From Dioscorea cayenensis subsp. rotundata (lineage: Eukaryota; Streptophyta; Magnoliopsida; Dioscoreales; Dioscoreaceae), in assembly GCF_009730915.1 (NCBI RefSeq), contig NC_052486.1:22039589-22103588 (forward strand): a stretch of DNA of 64,000 nucleotides, read 5' to 3'. Below are positions 25,191 through 38,100 of this stretch, piece after piece. The translations under genes and the position numbers were made by a program. Numbering within the stretch: position 1 is the first letter of the stretch; every line of letters begins with the position of its first letter. Below the pieces are notes generated by a model that saw only the letters and a program-made list of their open reading frames with translations, was not told where the DNA came from and did no database searches.

Positions 25191-26055
25191 CGTATCTTGA
25201 TCTATTGCCGGGTTTTTTATATAAAATTTTCATTTTAGGAAGATTTGAAATTGATTAGTGCACGTCCTAACTATAAATTTTAACTTGCGTGTTTGTCATC
25301 TAATACCAGTGCCGACATGCCATATTCTTCATTTCATTATCATGATCAACACAATTGAAAAAAAAAAAATAACAATTAAATCTCAATCTCAATACCTATA
25401 TATATGTTTTAAAAAAAATTAAATAAGCCACAAATATATCAAAACTAAAACAGAAATACGAAGACTAACGGAGAATGGAAAAGAAAATACCAAATAACAT
25501 CTATATATTTGAAACATGCACAAATATGAAATTACTACCATGAGCTGAAACTCGAACATGTCTTTTATGGCAGTGGCGGTGTTTGCATTTTGAAAATTGT
25601 GATGTCTTATTAATAAAAAAATAAAATACTAATTTTCTGAAAGTAAAATTAATTTTTTTATTATTATTTTTCAGTTTAGGCTATTCTTGATTAACATGGT
25701 CTGATATACATGCTTCCGGATCACTGTTGTATTTTAATAATATACTTGATGATTAGAGTTTGATGCACATGCATGTGCTTATCCCTGGTGATATTGTGAA
25801 GGTGATAAATTACACAGAAGGTGGCCAGAAATGGATGCATGTGGGAGCAAGGGGCATGAAATTTTCCATCAGTGAACGGTGAACCATTCTCATATTCAAT
25901 GGTCTGACTTAATCTGATTTCTGAATTTTAATTTTCTAAAACAGAAGTCTGAAAGTAATTGATAGTCCATAACATGGTTTACAAAGATACTTGAGCATAG
26001 TTTATTTCTGCTAAATTTAATGATACAGGACTGTGACTCAGACCTCTCATTTTGA
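25191..26055. other. Spacer between copies D and E, no gene seen
   Basis: AT-rich DNA with poly-A and short AT runs. There is no ORF with a recognisable domain and no resolved repeat ends. Confidence 0.5.
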
Positions 26056-27447
26056 TCACAGACCATATGCAGCCTTTATCCGCGCCTGGAGATGGTCGCC
26101 GCTTCGAATAGCAGGAAACCTGCAAATAACAAAATCTTTGTTAAATCTAGTAAGAAGAACTAAGCATTTTACTATTTTAAGTTAATATGTGTGATGCTCA
26201 TGAGGGTATTCCAATTTGCTGCTAAACGTAATTTATTCTCATTTAGGATAATAGTGAATGAACATGAGACTTGGTTGGGGAAATTTAGCTTTCAGTTCGG
26301 TTCTTGAGTTTTTACAAAAGTGAATTGACAAGGATCCTGCAGAATATACGATGATGTGAAACAGCATTGCTTCATAAGATGGCGAATTTGGCAGCGGTTG
26401 ATGAGAGATAAATTACCTCGGAGGATTTTTCTCACTGCAGCAAGTTTCCAAGCACTCAACCAAACAATCAGAGTTCGGATCTATAAAGAAGGCGACCTAG
26501 CAAAATGAAATGGAAAGTACCAGTGAGAAAAGCAATAACTACAAGAAGAGTGAGACTGCAAAAACATAGCAGAGAAGTAGATGCTAGTGGGATGGGAATC
26601 AAAGGTTTCAGAATCTCCTTTTGATCAGAAGTAACAGATGAAAAGCAAGTGAGTTTTTACCGAGTAGCGCTCTTGTCTGGGTGGTAAGACTCTATGCAAT
26701 GTTGATCTGCAATGGAAGTAAACATCAAGTGTGGTGTCAAAGCAGATAAAAATACAGAAAAAGTAGAATTCAGCTACAGGGCTGCACCAGAAAACTTTAT
26801 TACTTATCTGCAGGCATGAAATCTAATCTCAAGGAAAATATTTGGAATATATTTAATCAAGCACTGATTTAAATTGATCCATGAAGCAAAGTTTATATTA
26901 CCGGAATAAGCAATTAGTCCACCTCTCCAACAAGTCCCCAACATTAACTATCAAAGCCCTGCAGATGATAATGAGTCAAATAACCATGTAATAATTTCAC
27001 AGGAACCAACCATGAAGTCCTAAAAAAATTTGTGACCAGAACAAGAAGCTATTGCTTTGTGCCTATGTTTGTGATTAAAGTCATCTGCTTAAAACTAGAC
27101 ACAGAAAAGGCTCAAATGTTGAATTTCTGATAAATGTGCACCGCAAACAAACATTCATGTTCATGCTTGCTTCTTTTATGTTTTTACCCATTAACATGAG
27201 GCACATTCTCCCATAGCTGCGGTCGTCTGTCCTTATCCCTGCAAATCTGCTTAGTACCAAAGACTTATTAAATGTCCAAGTTTGGGAAAGCAACATTATA
27301 CATATCATCTGTTAAAAAATGATACAAGCATATTCACAGACATGCCTGAAGACCGGGGACACCCGTCAGTTACTAGAAGCGTAACCATACCAAAATCTGA
27401 ATGGGCAGATGCACCTAATCTTCCGTTATTATCTTCAATGATTTCAC
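26056..27447 (-). pseudogene. 2-oxoglutarate dioxygenase, copy E (exons 6-11 only)
   Basis: Exons found: 27346-27447, 27188-27246, 26902-26958, 26661-26706, 26417-26496 and 26056-26119 (stop TGA). The protein is the most family-like of the array: AHSDFGMVTLLVTDG, QLWENVPHVNG, GDLLERWTNCLFR, STLHRVLPPRQERYS, DPNSDCLVECLETCC. It keeps both iron ligands and the Arg. Exon 6 has one extra base in GACGGGTGTCCCCGG (the family reads DGVPGLQ) and its downstream intron would start with GC, not GT. Exons 1-5 are not present between here and the gap; beyond 27581 the sequence changes to LTR-like DNA. They may lie in the unsequenced gap, or be lost. It diverged from A-D before they split. Confidence 0.7.
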
Positions 27448-27581
27448 CTGAACAAGAATTCAATATTTAAATGATTTACCAAAAATAACTTGATGGAATG
27501 ACCCTTTCTCTAATAATAACATAGAAGGAAAAGAAGTTGAACTAGAGAACTGGCTGTATTGCATAGAGGATATGTTGGGGA

Positions 27582-27884
27582 TTGGATCACTCCACTAGAT
27601 AGATGGCAGCAGAGGTTACTCTTTATATTTACTGTCCATATATGTTGTAGGAGTGCTATTCATGTATACAGTCACATACACGTGCTCATGCCACTCTGAT
27701 GGTTCTCTAGACGCGCTATGCGGCCTCCTGTGCAGGCGCACACTTGCCCGCACGGATCTCCGGCGGTCTTATACGGCCTTGTATACAAGTGTATTTTAGT
27801 CGTACGGCTTCCGGGTTATGTTGTACGGCCTCCTATGCCAAAATTTGAGGAATCCAAAAATGTAGCCAGGAGACAAACATTGGT
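27582..27884. mobile_element. Possible LTR-retroelement edge entering the assembly gap
   Basis: At 27582 the intron-like sequence of copy E stops matching the other copies and a TGTTGGGGATTGGATCAC start appears, the usual form of an LTR beginning. The following 300 bp differ from local DNA in composition (more GC, GCGGCCTCCTGTGC and similar). The rest would be inside the gap. Family and intactness cannot be judged. Confidence 0.3.
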
Positions 27885-28884
27885 NNNNNNNNNNNNNNNN
27901 NNNNNNNNNNNNNNNNNNNNNNNNNNNNNNNNNNNNNNNNNNNNNNNNNNNNNNNNNNNNNNNNNNNNNNNNNNNNNNNNNNNNNNNNNNNNNNNNNNNN
28001 NNNNNNNNNNNNNNNNNNNNNNNNNNNNNNNNNNNNNNNNNNNNNNNNNNNNNNNNNNNNNNNNNNNNNNNNNNNNNNNNNNNNNNNNNNNNNNNNNNNN
28101 NNNNNNNNNNNNNNNNNNNNNNNNNNNNNNNNNNNNNNNNNNNNNNNNNNNNNNNNNNNNNNNNNNNNNNNNNNNNNNNNNNNNNNNNNNNNNNNNNNNN
28201 NNNNNNNNNNNNNNNNNNNNNNNNNNNNNNNNNNNNNNNNNNNNNNNNNNNNNNNNNNNNNNNNNNNNNNNNNNNNNNNNNNNNNNNNNNNNNNNNNNNN
28301 NNNNNNNNNNNNNNNNNNNNNNNNNNNNNNNNNNNNNNNNNNNNNNNNNNNNNNNNNNNNNNNNNNNNNNNNNNNNNNNNNNNNNNNNNNNNNNNNNNNN
28401 NNNNNNNNNNNNNNNNNNNNNNNNNNNNNNNNNNNNNNNNNNNNNNNNNNNNNNNNNNNNNNNNNNNNNNNNNNNNNNNNNNNNNNNNNNNNNNNNNNNN
28501 NNNNNNNNNNNNNNNNNNNNNNNNNNNNNNNNNNNNNNNNNNNNNNNNNNNNNNNNNNNNNNNNNNNNNNNNNNNNNNNNNNNNNNNNNNNNNNNNNNNN
28601 NNNNNNNNNNNNNNNNNNNNNNNNNNNNNNNNNNNNNNNNNNNNNNNNNNNNNNNNNNNNNNNNNNNNNNNNNNNNNNNNNNNNNNNNNNNNNNNNNNNN
28701 NNNNNNNNNNNNNNNNNNNNNNNNNNNNNNNNNNNNNNNNNNNNNNNNNNNNNNNNNNNNNNNNNNNNNNNNNNNNNNNNNNNNNNNNNNNNNNNNNNNN
28801 NNNNNNNNNNNNNNNNNNNNNNNNNNNNNNNNNNNNNNNNNNNNNNNNNNNNNNNNNNNNNNNNNNNNNNNNNNNNNNNNNNNN
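27885..28884. other. Assembly gap, exactly 1000 N
   Basis: A run of exactly 1000 N is a conventional scaffold filler of unknown true length. Open frames running through it are artefacts. Distances between copy E and the CNR6 gene are therefore not reliable. Confidence 0.97.
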
Positions 28885-29791
28885 ATATATACAAGAAACC
28901 AAAAACCCGAAAACCCTGTTAACTCGGATCCGGATCCGAATCCGAATGAAAGGGAGTTAAACCATTAGATTATTTGCATATCCTTTTTTTTAAACCATTA
29001 GTTAAACATTCAAATGATAATCAGCCCATATTTTACAACAATGCTCATTTAATTATTATTTTTATTAAAAATTCCCAACTTAGTTTCATATATATTTTTT
29101 TAAAATTTTAAAATAAAATATTGAATGAATATAGATGATGGTTAATCGAATTTTGGCATTGTCATTTTAAAAACAAATTAAACTATCTGAAAATCTTTAA
29201 AATATGAAATTAAAACTAACTTTTGAATTTTTTTTTTAGAAATATAACAGACATATATACGAATAGAATTTGACTGTGTTTTTACCGGTCACACAAGATT
29301 TAAACTCACATTCACATCTATTACGATTACTGCACCAGTAAATTTGAACCCTCAGAGTCTTTTAAATTTTCTATATTTTATATAAAGTACTACTAAGCTA
29401 TTAACCCTTTTCGCAAGTGACGTCTAAGTTAAATTTTCAAATGAACACCCTCGTTAGTGTGTTTCGTCCGAGGCTAAGAAGGAATTACAAAATTTCAGTG
29501 GGTTTAAATGAAATTATTAAATTTCAATAATATGTAAATTGGAATTTTTTTAAGGTTCTAAATGGAAAAAAATCCCTCGTAGACTCGTAGTTACAACCTT
29601 CGCGTTCTTGACCGTGCGAATTCCAACACTCTTCTTCGTTTCGTCTTCTCGTCCTTCGAAGTTTCTCCAGATCTGAGCCCCTTCTCCGAGGTCTTCTCTC
29701 CCTTTCTCTCTCTCGTTCTTGGGTCTTCTCCTCTCGAGATCCACCTCTCTCCTTGATCCTTGGTACTCCGTTGTTGTCCTTTGGTGCAGGA
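28885..29791 (+). promoter_or_regulatory. Upstream region and probable 5' UTR of CNR6
   Basis: The first ~650 bp are AT-rich, without a gene. From about 29630 the DNA becomes CT-rich (runs such as CTTCTCTCCCTTTCTCTCTC) up to the start codon, the usual look of a plant 5' UTR. No clear TATA box was fixed. Confidence 0.45.
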
Positions 29792-32700
29792 ATGGCGGAG
29801 GACGGCGTCTCTTCGAATTCGCGCTATGTGAAGCTCACAAAGGACCAGGATGCTCCCATGGAGGAGATCCGGCCCGGAGAGCTCAACCAACCCGTTAGGG
29901 TTCCTCAGGTATCGTTGATCACTAGTTTTTCTGTTTGGATCTTGTCTCTCCTGAGCGATTGGGTGTGTTTGGTGGTTAGTTGGAGGTTCGCAAGTGCGTT
30001 GAGTGCGGGCCAGCCGCTTCCGGAGAGCTATTCCCCTCCGGCGGATGAGCCTTGGACTACCGGGATCTTTGGATGTGCGGATGATATGGATAGCTGTAAG
30101 TGTTGCTTATTGGTTTGTTGTTGTGGAATTTAGATTGTTTCTATCTCAAATCATGAAAGTATAGATTGTATCAATTGTTTGTTATTTTTTTTGTTATTGT
30201 TCTTTCTCAGCATTTGTTTAGCATTCTAGTGGTTTGTCTGGAAAATCCTGCATGTTGGAATTGTGTTTTATAATCTGGCTTATCAGTGGGTATTAAATTC
30301 ATGTATTCATGTGTTATTGATTGTTTGTCATGATGATTTAAATTCTGTTCTTCCTCATAATGAATTAGCGGATGCTTCAATCAGTGGACAACTTCAGTCA
30401 GTCAGACTTGTTAAATAAATATGGAACTTTTTCTTTACTGGAAAAAAAAAACTTTTCTAAGAAAACCTTTGGGTGTCCATATTGATTTGCATATACTTGA
30501 AGCTATGCTTTAGAAACCTTTCAGTTAATGTTGGCTCAGAAACAACCATGGCGACATAGTTTAAACCCATGAGAATTTGTGATCTGAAACAAGAAGGGAA
30601 CTGATATGTTTTTGAAATAAATTCTGGATTTTGAGTAGTATTTGTGAAAGCTAGCAATAAATTTTTATATTTTATACAATGGCAAGAATTTTATCTACTT
30701 AAGAGGAAACAATGAAGGATCAACATTATATTACAATTTGAGGATACAATGAATGATGATGTCTGACAGATTGTGAAAGAAACTTCTCCTTACAAATCCA
30801 GGTTTGGTGTAGTGTAGTATCTAGACTGTATATTTTAAGTCAGTGGAAAGATGATAGGACACCTGGGAAGATTATTGTTAACTTTTTGTCATTTTCTTAA
30901 AATTGATGTGTGAAATTTCTTGGAGTGGACTAGGGCTGCCATCCTGCTTCCCAATGTTTTCTGTCATCAGTCATCACAGAGCTAATAATTTTCTGGACTG
31001 GTGGAGATGGAAGTAAGTCATGTTTCCTGTTCTGTGGCTAGTGGTCTTGTTACACTGTGTGGTATTTGCCCTAAGGAGTAGGATTCATGAATATAAAGCT
31101 TGTTTTTCCCCATTGTACATTTCTGGCCTGGTTAATGATAGTCTACTTTGATCATGAAATATGTATCTTGGTTTGGTATACATTTGATCATTCAAAGCTA
31201 GTCTGGTTGTTGCAAGTGAGGATTTATATAATGACTCACATTCTGTATGCTGAATGTCTTCAAATCTATGAGGAAAATAGAAAATTAAAGTAACATGAAT
31301 TTTGACTCCAGCACGTGACAGTGGCACTACGGCTTGATTGTTGGGTGCATGAAGGAGAAAGCCAACATCCACATGATTAGATTGTGAATTTTTCATGGAT
31401 ATTAAATGTATTGCATGTGTGACCTGAGATTCTTGGGCCAGATCTAGAAATTAATATTAAAGAGGGCAAAGTAATGTGAAAGACAGTGTTAATGACAAAT
31501 TTTAGTTTGAAAAAATTTGTTACTGAGGTTGGGAAAAATAAGCCTTCTAACTTGTCTTTGCCATGAGAAATATTTGGAATTTCAATTCATAGTTTGGTAT
31601 ATGCATTGAGATTTTATACATTTACTTCTAATATACCTTATTTTGAGTGTGCCAAAAACAAAAGTTGATGAGTTCTTTCTTATGAAAAAATTTGTGCATT
31701 TATTTGTTTGAAAGAGAACTTATAAAGGTTAATTTGGTTGTTAAATTAGATTTATAATTTCTTCAGGTAGCTTTCTTAATGATGAAATACCATTAGAGAG
31801 AGATAGTTGAAATAGGATAAGTGAGAAATTGGAATTGCAATAATAGAGAGAATGCCATGAGTAGGGACAGAAAGTAGTGTTTGAGGATATATAAGTAGAG
31901 AGAGAGAGAGAGAGAGAGAGACAGGTGAGTAGTAAAGGTTATGCAAAAGTTAGATTGTGAAAGAATGTACATGCAATTTACTGCATCCAAGTACAAAAAC
32001 AGAGCTGTCACACTTAACTATGCCTGCTTTTTTCTAGGGTATTATGGAGCATCTGAATGACAATTATGAGTTAGGGAATGATGGCGTGCAAGATGATTCT
32101 ACTAACATCAGGAGCATAGAACATGTCGGAGCTAGGTCCTAAAAGATGCTTTTAACAATTTGTTTTACTTACTGGAAGTGGGAGAACATAAACAAATGGA
32201 TAAATAAGACCAATCCCAGTTGTTATTTATTCCTGACTTAGTTAGCCAAGCAGACATAATGAGGTAAGGTTCCCTGCAACGCATGAGACATATAATGTGT
32301 TTCATTTCTTGCAGAATTGTAAGAATAATTTATGAGCTAATGGACACTGTTCGTTTCTAAAGTGAGGGTTTTATTTTGACATTCATGCATGCCATGAAAT
32401 TTTCTTTCTATCAGTTGCTACTGCCATTTTCCTAATCATTAAGAATTAACTTTTTTTTTATTTTGATAGGTTGGACTGGGTTATTTTGCCCATGTGTGTT
32501 GTTTGGCCGTAATGTCGAGCGCATAAGAGAAGATATACCCTGGACAAGGCCATGTGTTTGTCATGCTATTTGTGTTGAAGGAGGTGTTGCACTTGCCGCT
32601 GCTACAGCTCTGATCCATGGTATTGAGCCAAGAACTGCATTTCTGATTGGAGAAGGGTTGTTATTTACTTGGTGGATGTGCGGTATCTATACTGGTATTT

Positions 32701-33347
32701 TCAGGCAGCAGCTGCAAAAAAAATATCACCTCAAGGTGAAGTCCTCTCTAATCTCAATAGATATTTGATATATGTTAAACTATGCTCCTTCATTCAGCGG
32801 TATTTTCACAAGCCCTCTATAATAGTTGCCAAAATTTCTGGGGCTACTAACTTAAGAGTATATGTTACAGTATATGCCTTGATAGTTAGATGTTATATGA
32901 AGCAAGCAACAGTCACTACAAATGGATTATTTCTTTAGTTTCTTTCAATGATGAATCTCTATTCTTGCTTTTCTAGAATATGCCACAAGATGTTTATATG
33001 GCATAATTTGAACCGATATCTTCCACTAAGTAATTCTTGTTGTTATCACCACACAATTACAGATCCTTTTCATCCTTGTTGCTTGTTAATTACATCTTCC
33101 TGCTGGTTGCAGAATTCTCCATGTGATCCATGTATGGTCCACTGCTGCATGCATTGGTGTGCAAACTGCCAGGAACACCGAGAAATGAAGAATCGTCTAT
33201 CGGAAAATGCGATTATGCCAATGACTAGTCGTCAATCCACCGCCTGTGCAGGAGATGAACATGAATGAAAGCCACGAAATCCCTGTTGCTGAGAACAATG
33301 GTGAACAAGGCCAACGCGGTGCTGCCTTGGAGATGCATCCCTTGTAG
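29792..33347 (+). CDS. CNR6: Cell number regulator 6-like PLAC8-domain protein
   Basis: Small Cys-rich membrane-associated protein of the PLAC8/FW2.2/CNR family, implicated in organ size and metal handling in plants; the exact role of CNR6 is unsettled. Exons 29792-29908, 29980-30095, 32470-32735 and 33113-33347; 243 codons if two single extra bases are ignored, close to maize CNR6. The N-terminus reads MAEDGVSSNSRYVKLTKDQD; then the PLAC8 core TGLFCPCVLFGRNVE, a hydrophobic segment EGGVALAAATALIHG, and the second Cys cluster PCDPCMVHCCMHWCANCQEHRE. The C-terminus ends AALEMHPL. Oddities: one extra G near 30007-30009 (TGCGGGCCAGCC; family CGQPLPESY), one extra base near 33228 (family PMTVVNPP), and the usual CRTGLF is CWTGLF. 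Intron 2 is long (2.4 kb). Start chosen because the family begins there; an upstream in-frame Met at 29753 lies in the 5' UTR. Confidence 0.9.
31901..31921. repeat. (GA)n microsatellite in CNR6 intron 2
   Basis: About ten GA units. Confidence 0.9.
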
Positions 33348-35196
33348 GGTAGGTTTGGATGATAAATACATTGATGCGGTTTTCCGGTTTTCTGAGTTGA
33401 CTGTTTTCTTTGGACATTTGTTGGTTGCTCAAGTTACTATTTTTTCTTACATACCCATATATATATATACATGCCAAAAAGAAAAAAGCTAGTAATTATT
33501 GAGGAAATTTGTCATGAATATACACTCTTTTTTGGAAATAATGTGTTCAGCTTTTTAATTTGCATCTATGCCTTTATTTTCTTATGTAATGTTGGTTCTT
33601 CACATAATAACAGGAATGCATGCCTGCTGTTCTTAGTTCTATAATGAAGATATCATACCAAACAGTTCCTCTGTGTGTTGAATATGTGAGATAGAATGGT
33701 TCTTAATGTTGAGGGTGTGTCTGTGTTTTATACATATTTATACAACTGGCCAGCGGCATTTGCATCAATTGACGCTCGGGCCTTATATAAGATCATGTCA
33801 CAGTTGGCGACGGATTAAATACACGGAGTGAGGGTGCATGAATGAAAGTTGTGAGCATGAATGGAGTGAGGGTGCATGAATGAAAATTGTGAGCATGAAT
33901 TGTGGTGGTTCTTGCTCTCATGTGTGCGCGAGGCATGTGCAGGGCCTTTACCACCCAGGTGGTTAGCCACTCAAAAAACAAAAACATATTTATACAATTA
34001 ATAAAACGGTGATTCCAGTATAATTTATGAGATGTCAAGGGTCTTTCAACTCCCCAAGGCTTTATCCGACTGATTTTTCTTAATAATAATAATAATATAT
34101 ATATATATATATATATACACTTTAGTAGATAATCACTAAAGAAAAATAAATTATAAGTCCTGAAAATTTCAAAATTTATTAGATAGATTTTTTTATATTT
34201 GAATTTTTTTTAAAACATTTACATTAATTTATGAAAAAAAAACTAATTGACTTGATAATTTGTAAATAAGTAAAACTTAAAAAGACTTTTATAGGCATTT
34301 CTAGTAATAATTAATGTTAAAAAATTATTTATATGAATAAAATACTAATTATAAAATATTCAATTTTTGTATATATTATCCAAGTGAATAATTTGAGAAA
34401 TTAAATAATACACAGAGGAAAATAATGAATAGTGAGACAATATAAGAACAAAACAAAATGGGTTTTCCAATATTGTAATTGCATATTTATGTTTTGTGAA
34501 AAAGGAATTCTTTTTAACTACTATATTTTTTAACAGTCAGTAGTATGAGATTATAATAATATATATATATATATATATATATATGGGTTCCTTGTGGCAT
34601 ATATACTTAAAAACCCACGACAATACCACCATTAACACATTTTCAGCTGTGATCTCTAGCATTGGATCTTAATCCAATGACTGAAACTCCAATTAATAAG
34701 ATCAAACTTAAAACAATCACCTAAAACCCGCTATAAAAGCTATGGAGCATAAGTTTAATTAATTATTCAAAGTCCAATATCAGAAGAATACTACACAATA
34801 TTGCACCAAAAATATTGAACTCAAATTAAACATAGAATACCAAATTAAATAAGTACATAGAATAACATAGAATCACCATACTGATAGTTCACATTTCCTC
34901 CTCCATACTATCTAAATATGATATATGAATTTGAACAATCCTATCATTATGATTTCATTGGTCTAATCCTGCGTTATCAACTGTGACCACTGACCACGGA
35001 AACTCCGAGATCTTCGAAAAATAATCTTTCAAAACATCTTTCTAATTCAGATGTCAATAATTAATAAGACCTCAACTGGAAGAATTTCAGGAACAAACAG
35101 TTATTAACCACTGAAAAGTTACTACAATAATACAAACGGCAGGTACCTGCTGGCTCTGAAATTGAACACTTACCATAAGTAACAAGCAATCCTTTC
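33348..35196. other. 3' flanks of CNR6 and RFT1 (convergent), no gene
   Basis: The two genes end towards each other here. AT-rich, with (TA)n runs near 34097-34118 and 34558-34584. I see no further exon. Confidence 0.6.
33825..33901. repeat. Two tandem copies of a ~38-bp unit
   Basis: GGAGTGAGGGTGCATGAATG followed by AAA(G/A)TTGTGAGCATGAAT occurs twice in a row with one difference. The following 80 bp, GC-richer than the surroundings, may be part of a small mobile element, but no ends were found. Confidence 0.85.
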
Positions 35197-38100
35197 TCAG
35201 TCAACATGTTTACGGGTCCGAATAATATTCATGATGAAACGCTTTTCACGATGATATCTGTTGGGAAATATCCGAAAAAGAAACATAGTTAGTAGCTTTA
35301 CTGCAAAGAATTCACATTCTTGAGAACAATGTCGCAACACTGATTGCGGAACAACAACTAATGCGCCAACAAAATAGAAGAAGACGGGGTTAATGCATAG
35401 ACAATGATGGAAGAGATAACAAGAGGAGTTAATACATACATTACAGCTGTGGAGATGGCTAAAGCAAAGCGACACCAACTGCGAGATGAATTAACATAGT
35501 CTGCCAGAAGTTATTTCCTATCTAAAAACATTATCTCCAGAAAAGAGTGTTATGGCTCCAGAAATGATTAGAAGTATCCAGCCTGATGGCAAGCAACGTT
35601 GAAAGGAAAATGAACCCTGCAAGAAAAAAGATGTCAAATCTGAAATTCATTTCAATTAATTTGGCATTGGAAGAGAATATCTACTTTGCATAACAATAAG
35701 GAAATCATGGAGGCAGATGTTTGCATACCTGGAAATAGTTCTTGATGAAAAATACTGAGTAAATAATTCGTAGGATCATATCTTTAGTTACAGTTAAGGG
35801 AAAAAGAAGAACATTTCGCAATATAAATTTGGTAGCCATCCTATTGAATGCTAGCCATAGTCAGTATAATGAACATGATCTTTTCATTCACTAATAGACA
35901 AAGAAAAACGCTGAAGCTAGCAAATATACTAACCTTATCTGTGTTGTGCTCATGATTTTAGATGATTTTCAATCCTAAAATCAAGAAACCAGAACTGGAA
36001 TGCAAAAGATAAGCAGCTTGAATTCTAAAGAATGCCATGAATAGCACTAGTCCCCATGTTTTAGTTATGAGAAGGATACTCAATGAATTTGCAGCAATCA
36101 ACCCCACTGCTCCGGCTGCTTTGATCAGCATGACATTAAGTCCAACATAAACCACAGAGAACATGAGTAAATAAAAATTTGAACGCTTAAGTTGACTCTC
36201 ATTTGCAACTGCATGAAGAAATGCTTCAGATGTTCCTGAGGTATAAGATAAAATCAGCTTTCAACAAAATATACACCAAAAATATGAATTACACCAAGAA
36301 TACAAGCTTTTCTAATTCTACCATATACCAAAAACAACCTTCGGCAAGTTCTCTTTTGAGACAAAAACATCATGTAGCAAACAAAAATTAAGCAAAACAG
36401 ATTACTGAAAAGAAAACAAAAGAAAACCAGCAGGAGTTGTATGAAATGAGAGGGAAGAAAATATACTATGTGCTGATAATATTTCTGTATTTCACATAAG
36501 ATGGTTATCAATTATATCCTGGAGGAGCTTGATCTTATTTAAATACCCTTTCATACAAAACAGATGCCCCGTGAAAGAAAAAAATCTTGGTTTCATATCT
36601 CACAAGCATATGCTTCATGTCAAATGCAAATTCAGGAATTCATGGGGAAGGTTTCATCGCATGGATGATTTGTAACTAACCATTCATAGCTAACGAAATG
36701 ACATAGAGGCAATAACACCTAAGGGCCATTGTTGCCTCGCCATCACTCCAATTTTTGCCATAAAGTAGTCGGATGAGAATATATGAGTAGCTTGGACCAA
36801 AAGCCACAACAAAAAGGCCTGCAACAGATATAGTCAAAAGAAAAGCTCAATCAATAACAACAGCAAGAAATCTATGGAAAAAACATTTCTAAAAATTTCA
36901 ATTTCTTAAGGAACGTGATTTTCAAACACTTTGCTGAACTTGCACTACATTATAATGAGTTATAAGCATAATTTTGATACTTGAATCCCTAAAACTGAAG
37001 GTGCTAGTGAAAGCAAGAAAAGGCCAAGAATACCATCAAACTTATCAAAAAAGTTCCATAAAGGTTTGATAAAAATCACTGAGAACTCCAATGATCATTC
37101 ATCATATCTAGTTCAGATTGGTGCTAAGTTTCTATTATCATAAACCTCTATTCCAGTCTTCCATAACAACCTCCCAGAAACACTTAAGGCTAATTGAAGT
37201 TCTACCTCATACATTTCCCAATTGAATATCATAAAAAGTGGAAACAAGCATCTACTGCAAGTCACACGCCTAGTAAACTAGATATAAGGTTATCGTTTGT
37301 ATAGGGCAGAGAAGAAAAAAGAAAAAGAAGAAGAGGAAGTAAAGGCATCAACAAGCCAAAGCATCTAAAACCACTAATTGCATGATAGAGAAGTAGTGTG
37401 CACATACCTATTAATAGAACAAGCTTAAGGGCATCCACTAGGGCATTTGCTAACCTCATATCCTGCTGGGATGATTTCCCTGCCCAGAAATGAAAGATCA
37501 AACATTGATTCCTGCAAAATATAGATTATTATGATATGCAAAGCAGTGTATGGCTTTAGAATAAAGACAGTCGCATTTCAGGACGAAAAGAATATATAGA
37601 CACTGTCATAACCAAATGAAATCAATAAAAATGCCTCATCAGATCAAGTAACCAATAACTATAACCAATGTTTTAGCAAGGTCTAATAGTTATCCTGCAA
37701 GGAAATGTCACTTATATGTCATTTATTTTATGGTAAAGGGCATCATGACACACATTGAAATGTTTTCTGTATAAATCATCTTGGTGATGAACACGAAGTA
37801 TCAAAATCTGTAGAAGAGACTTTTGCTCAAGTAAATTAATGCATTTTCAAGACATGATTATATTCTAATTGGCCTGGTCAGTGACCAGTTTCTTGCTTAC
37901 AATTTGCCATCTAACTAATGCCAAAAAATCAAAATACAATGACGGATGTGTAGATAAGGTGCAGTAATTTGAAAAGGCAGACTGCCAATCATGCTTTACA
38001 AGAACAGTAAATTCATTAAGAAGCATAGATACCCTTAACTTGTCTGAAGGAACTCACTGACTTAAAAATGACAGATGATGTTTACGACTAAGTTTTCCTC

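Noticed and set aside
27718-28968. Very long open frames on both strands
   Set aside because: They run through the 1000-N gap; ambiguous bases hide stops.
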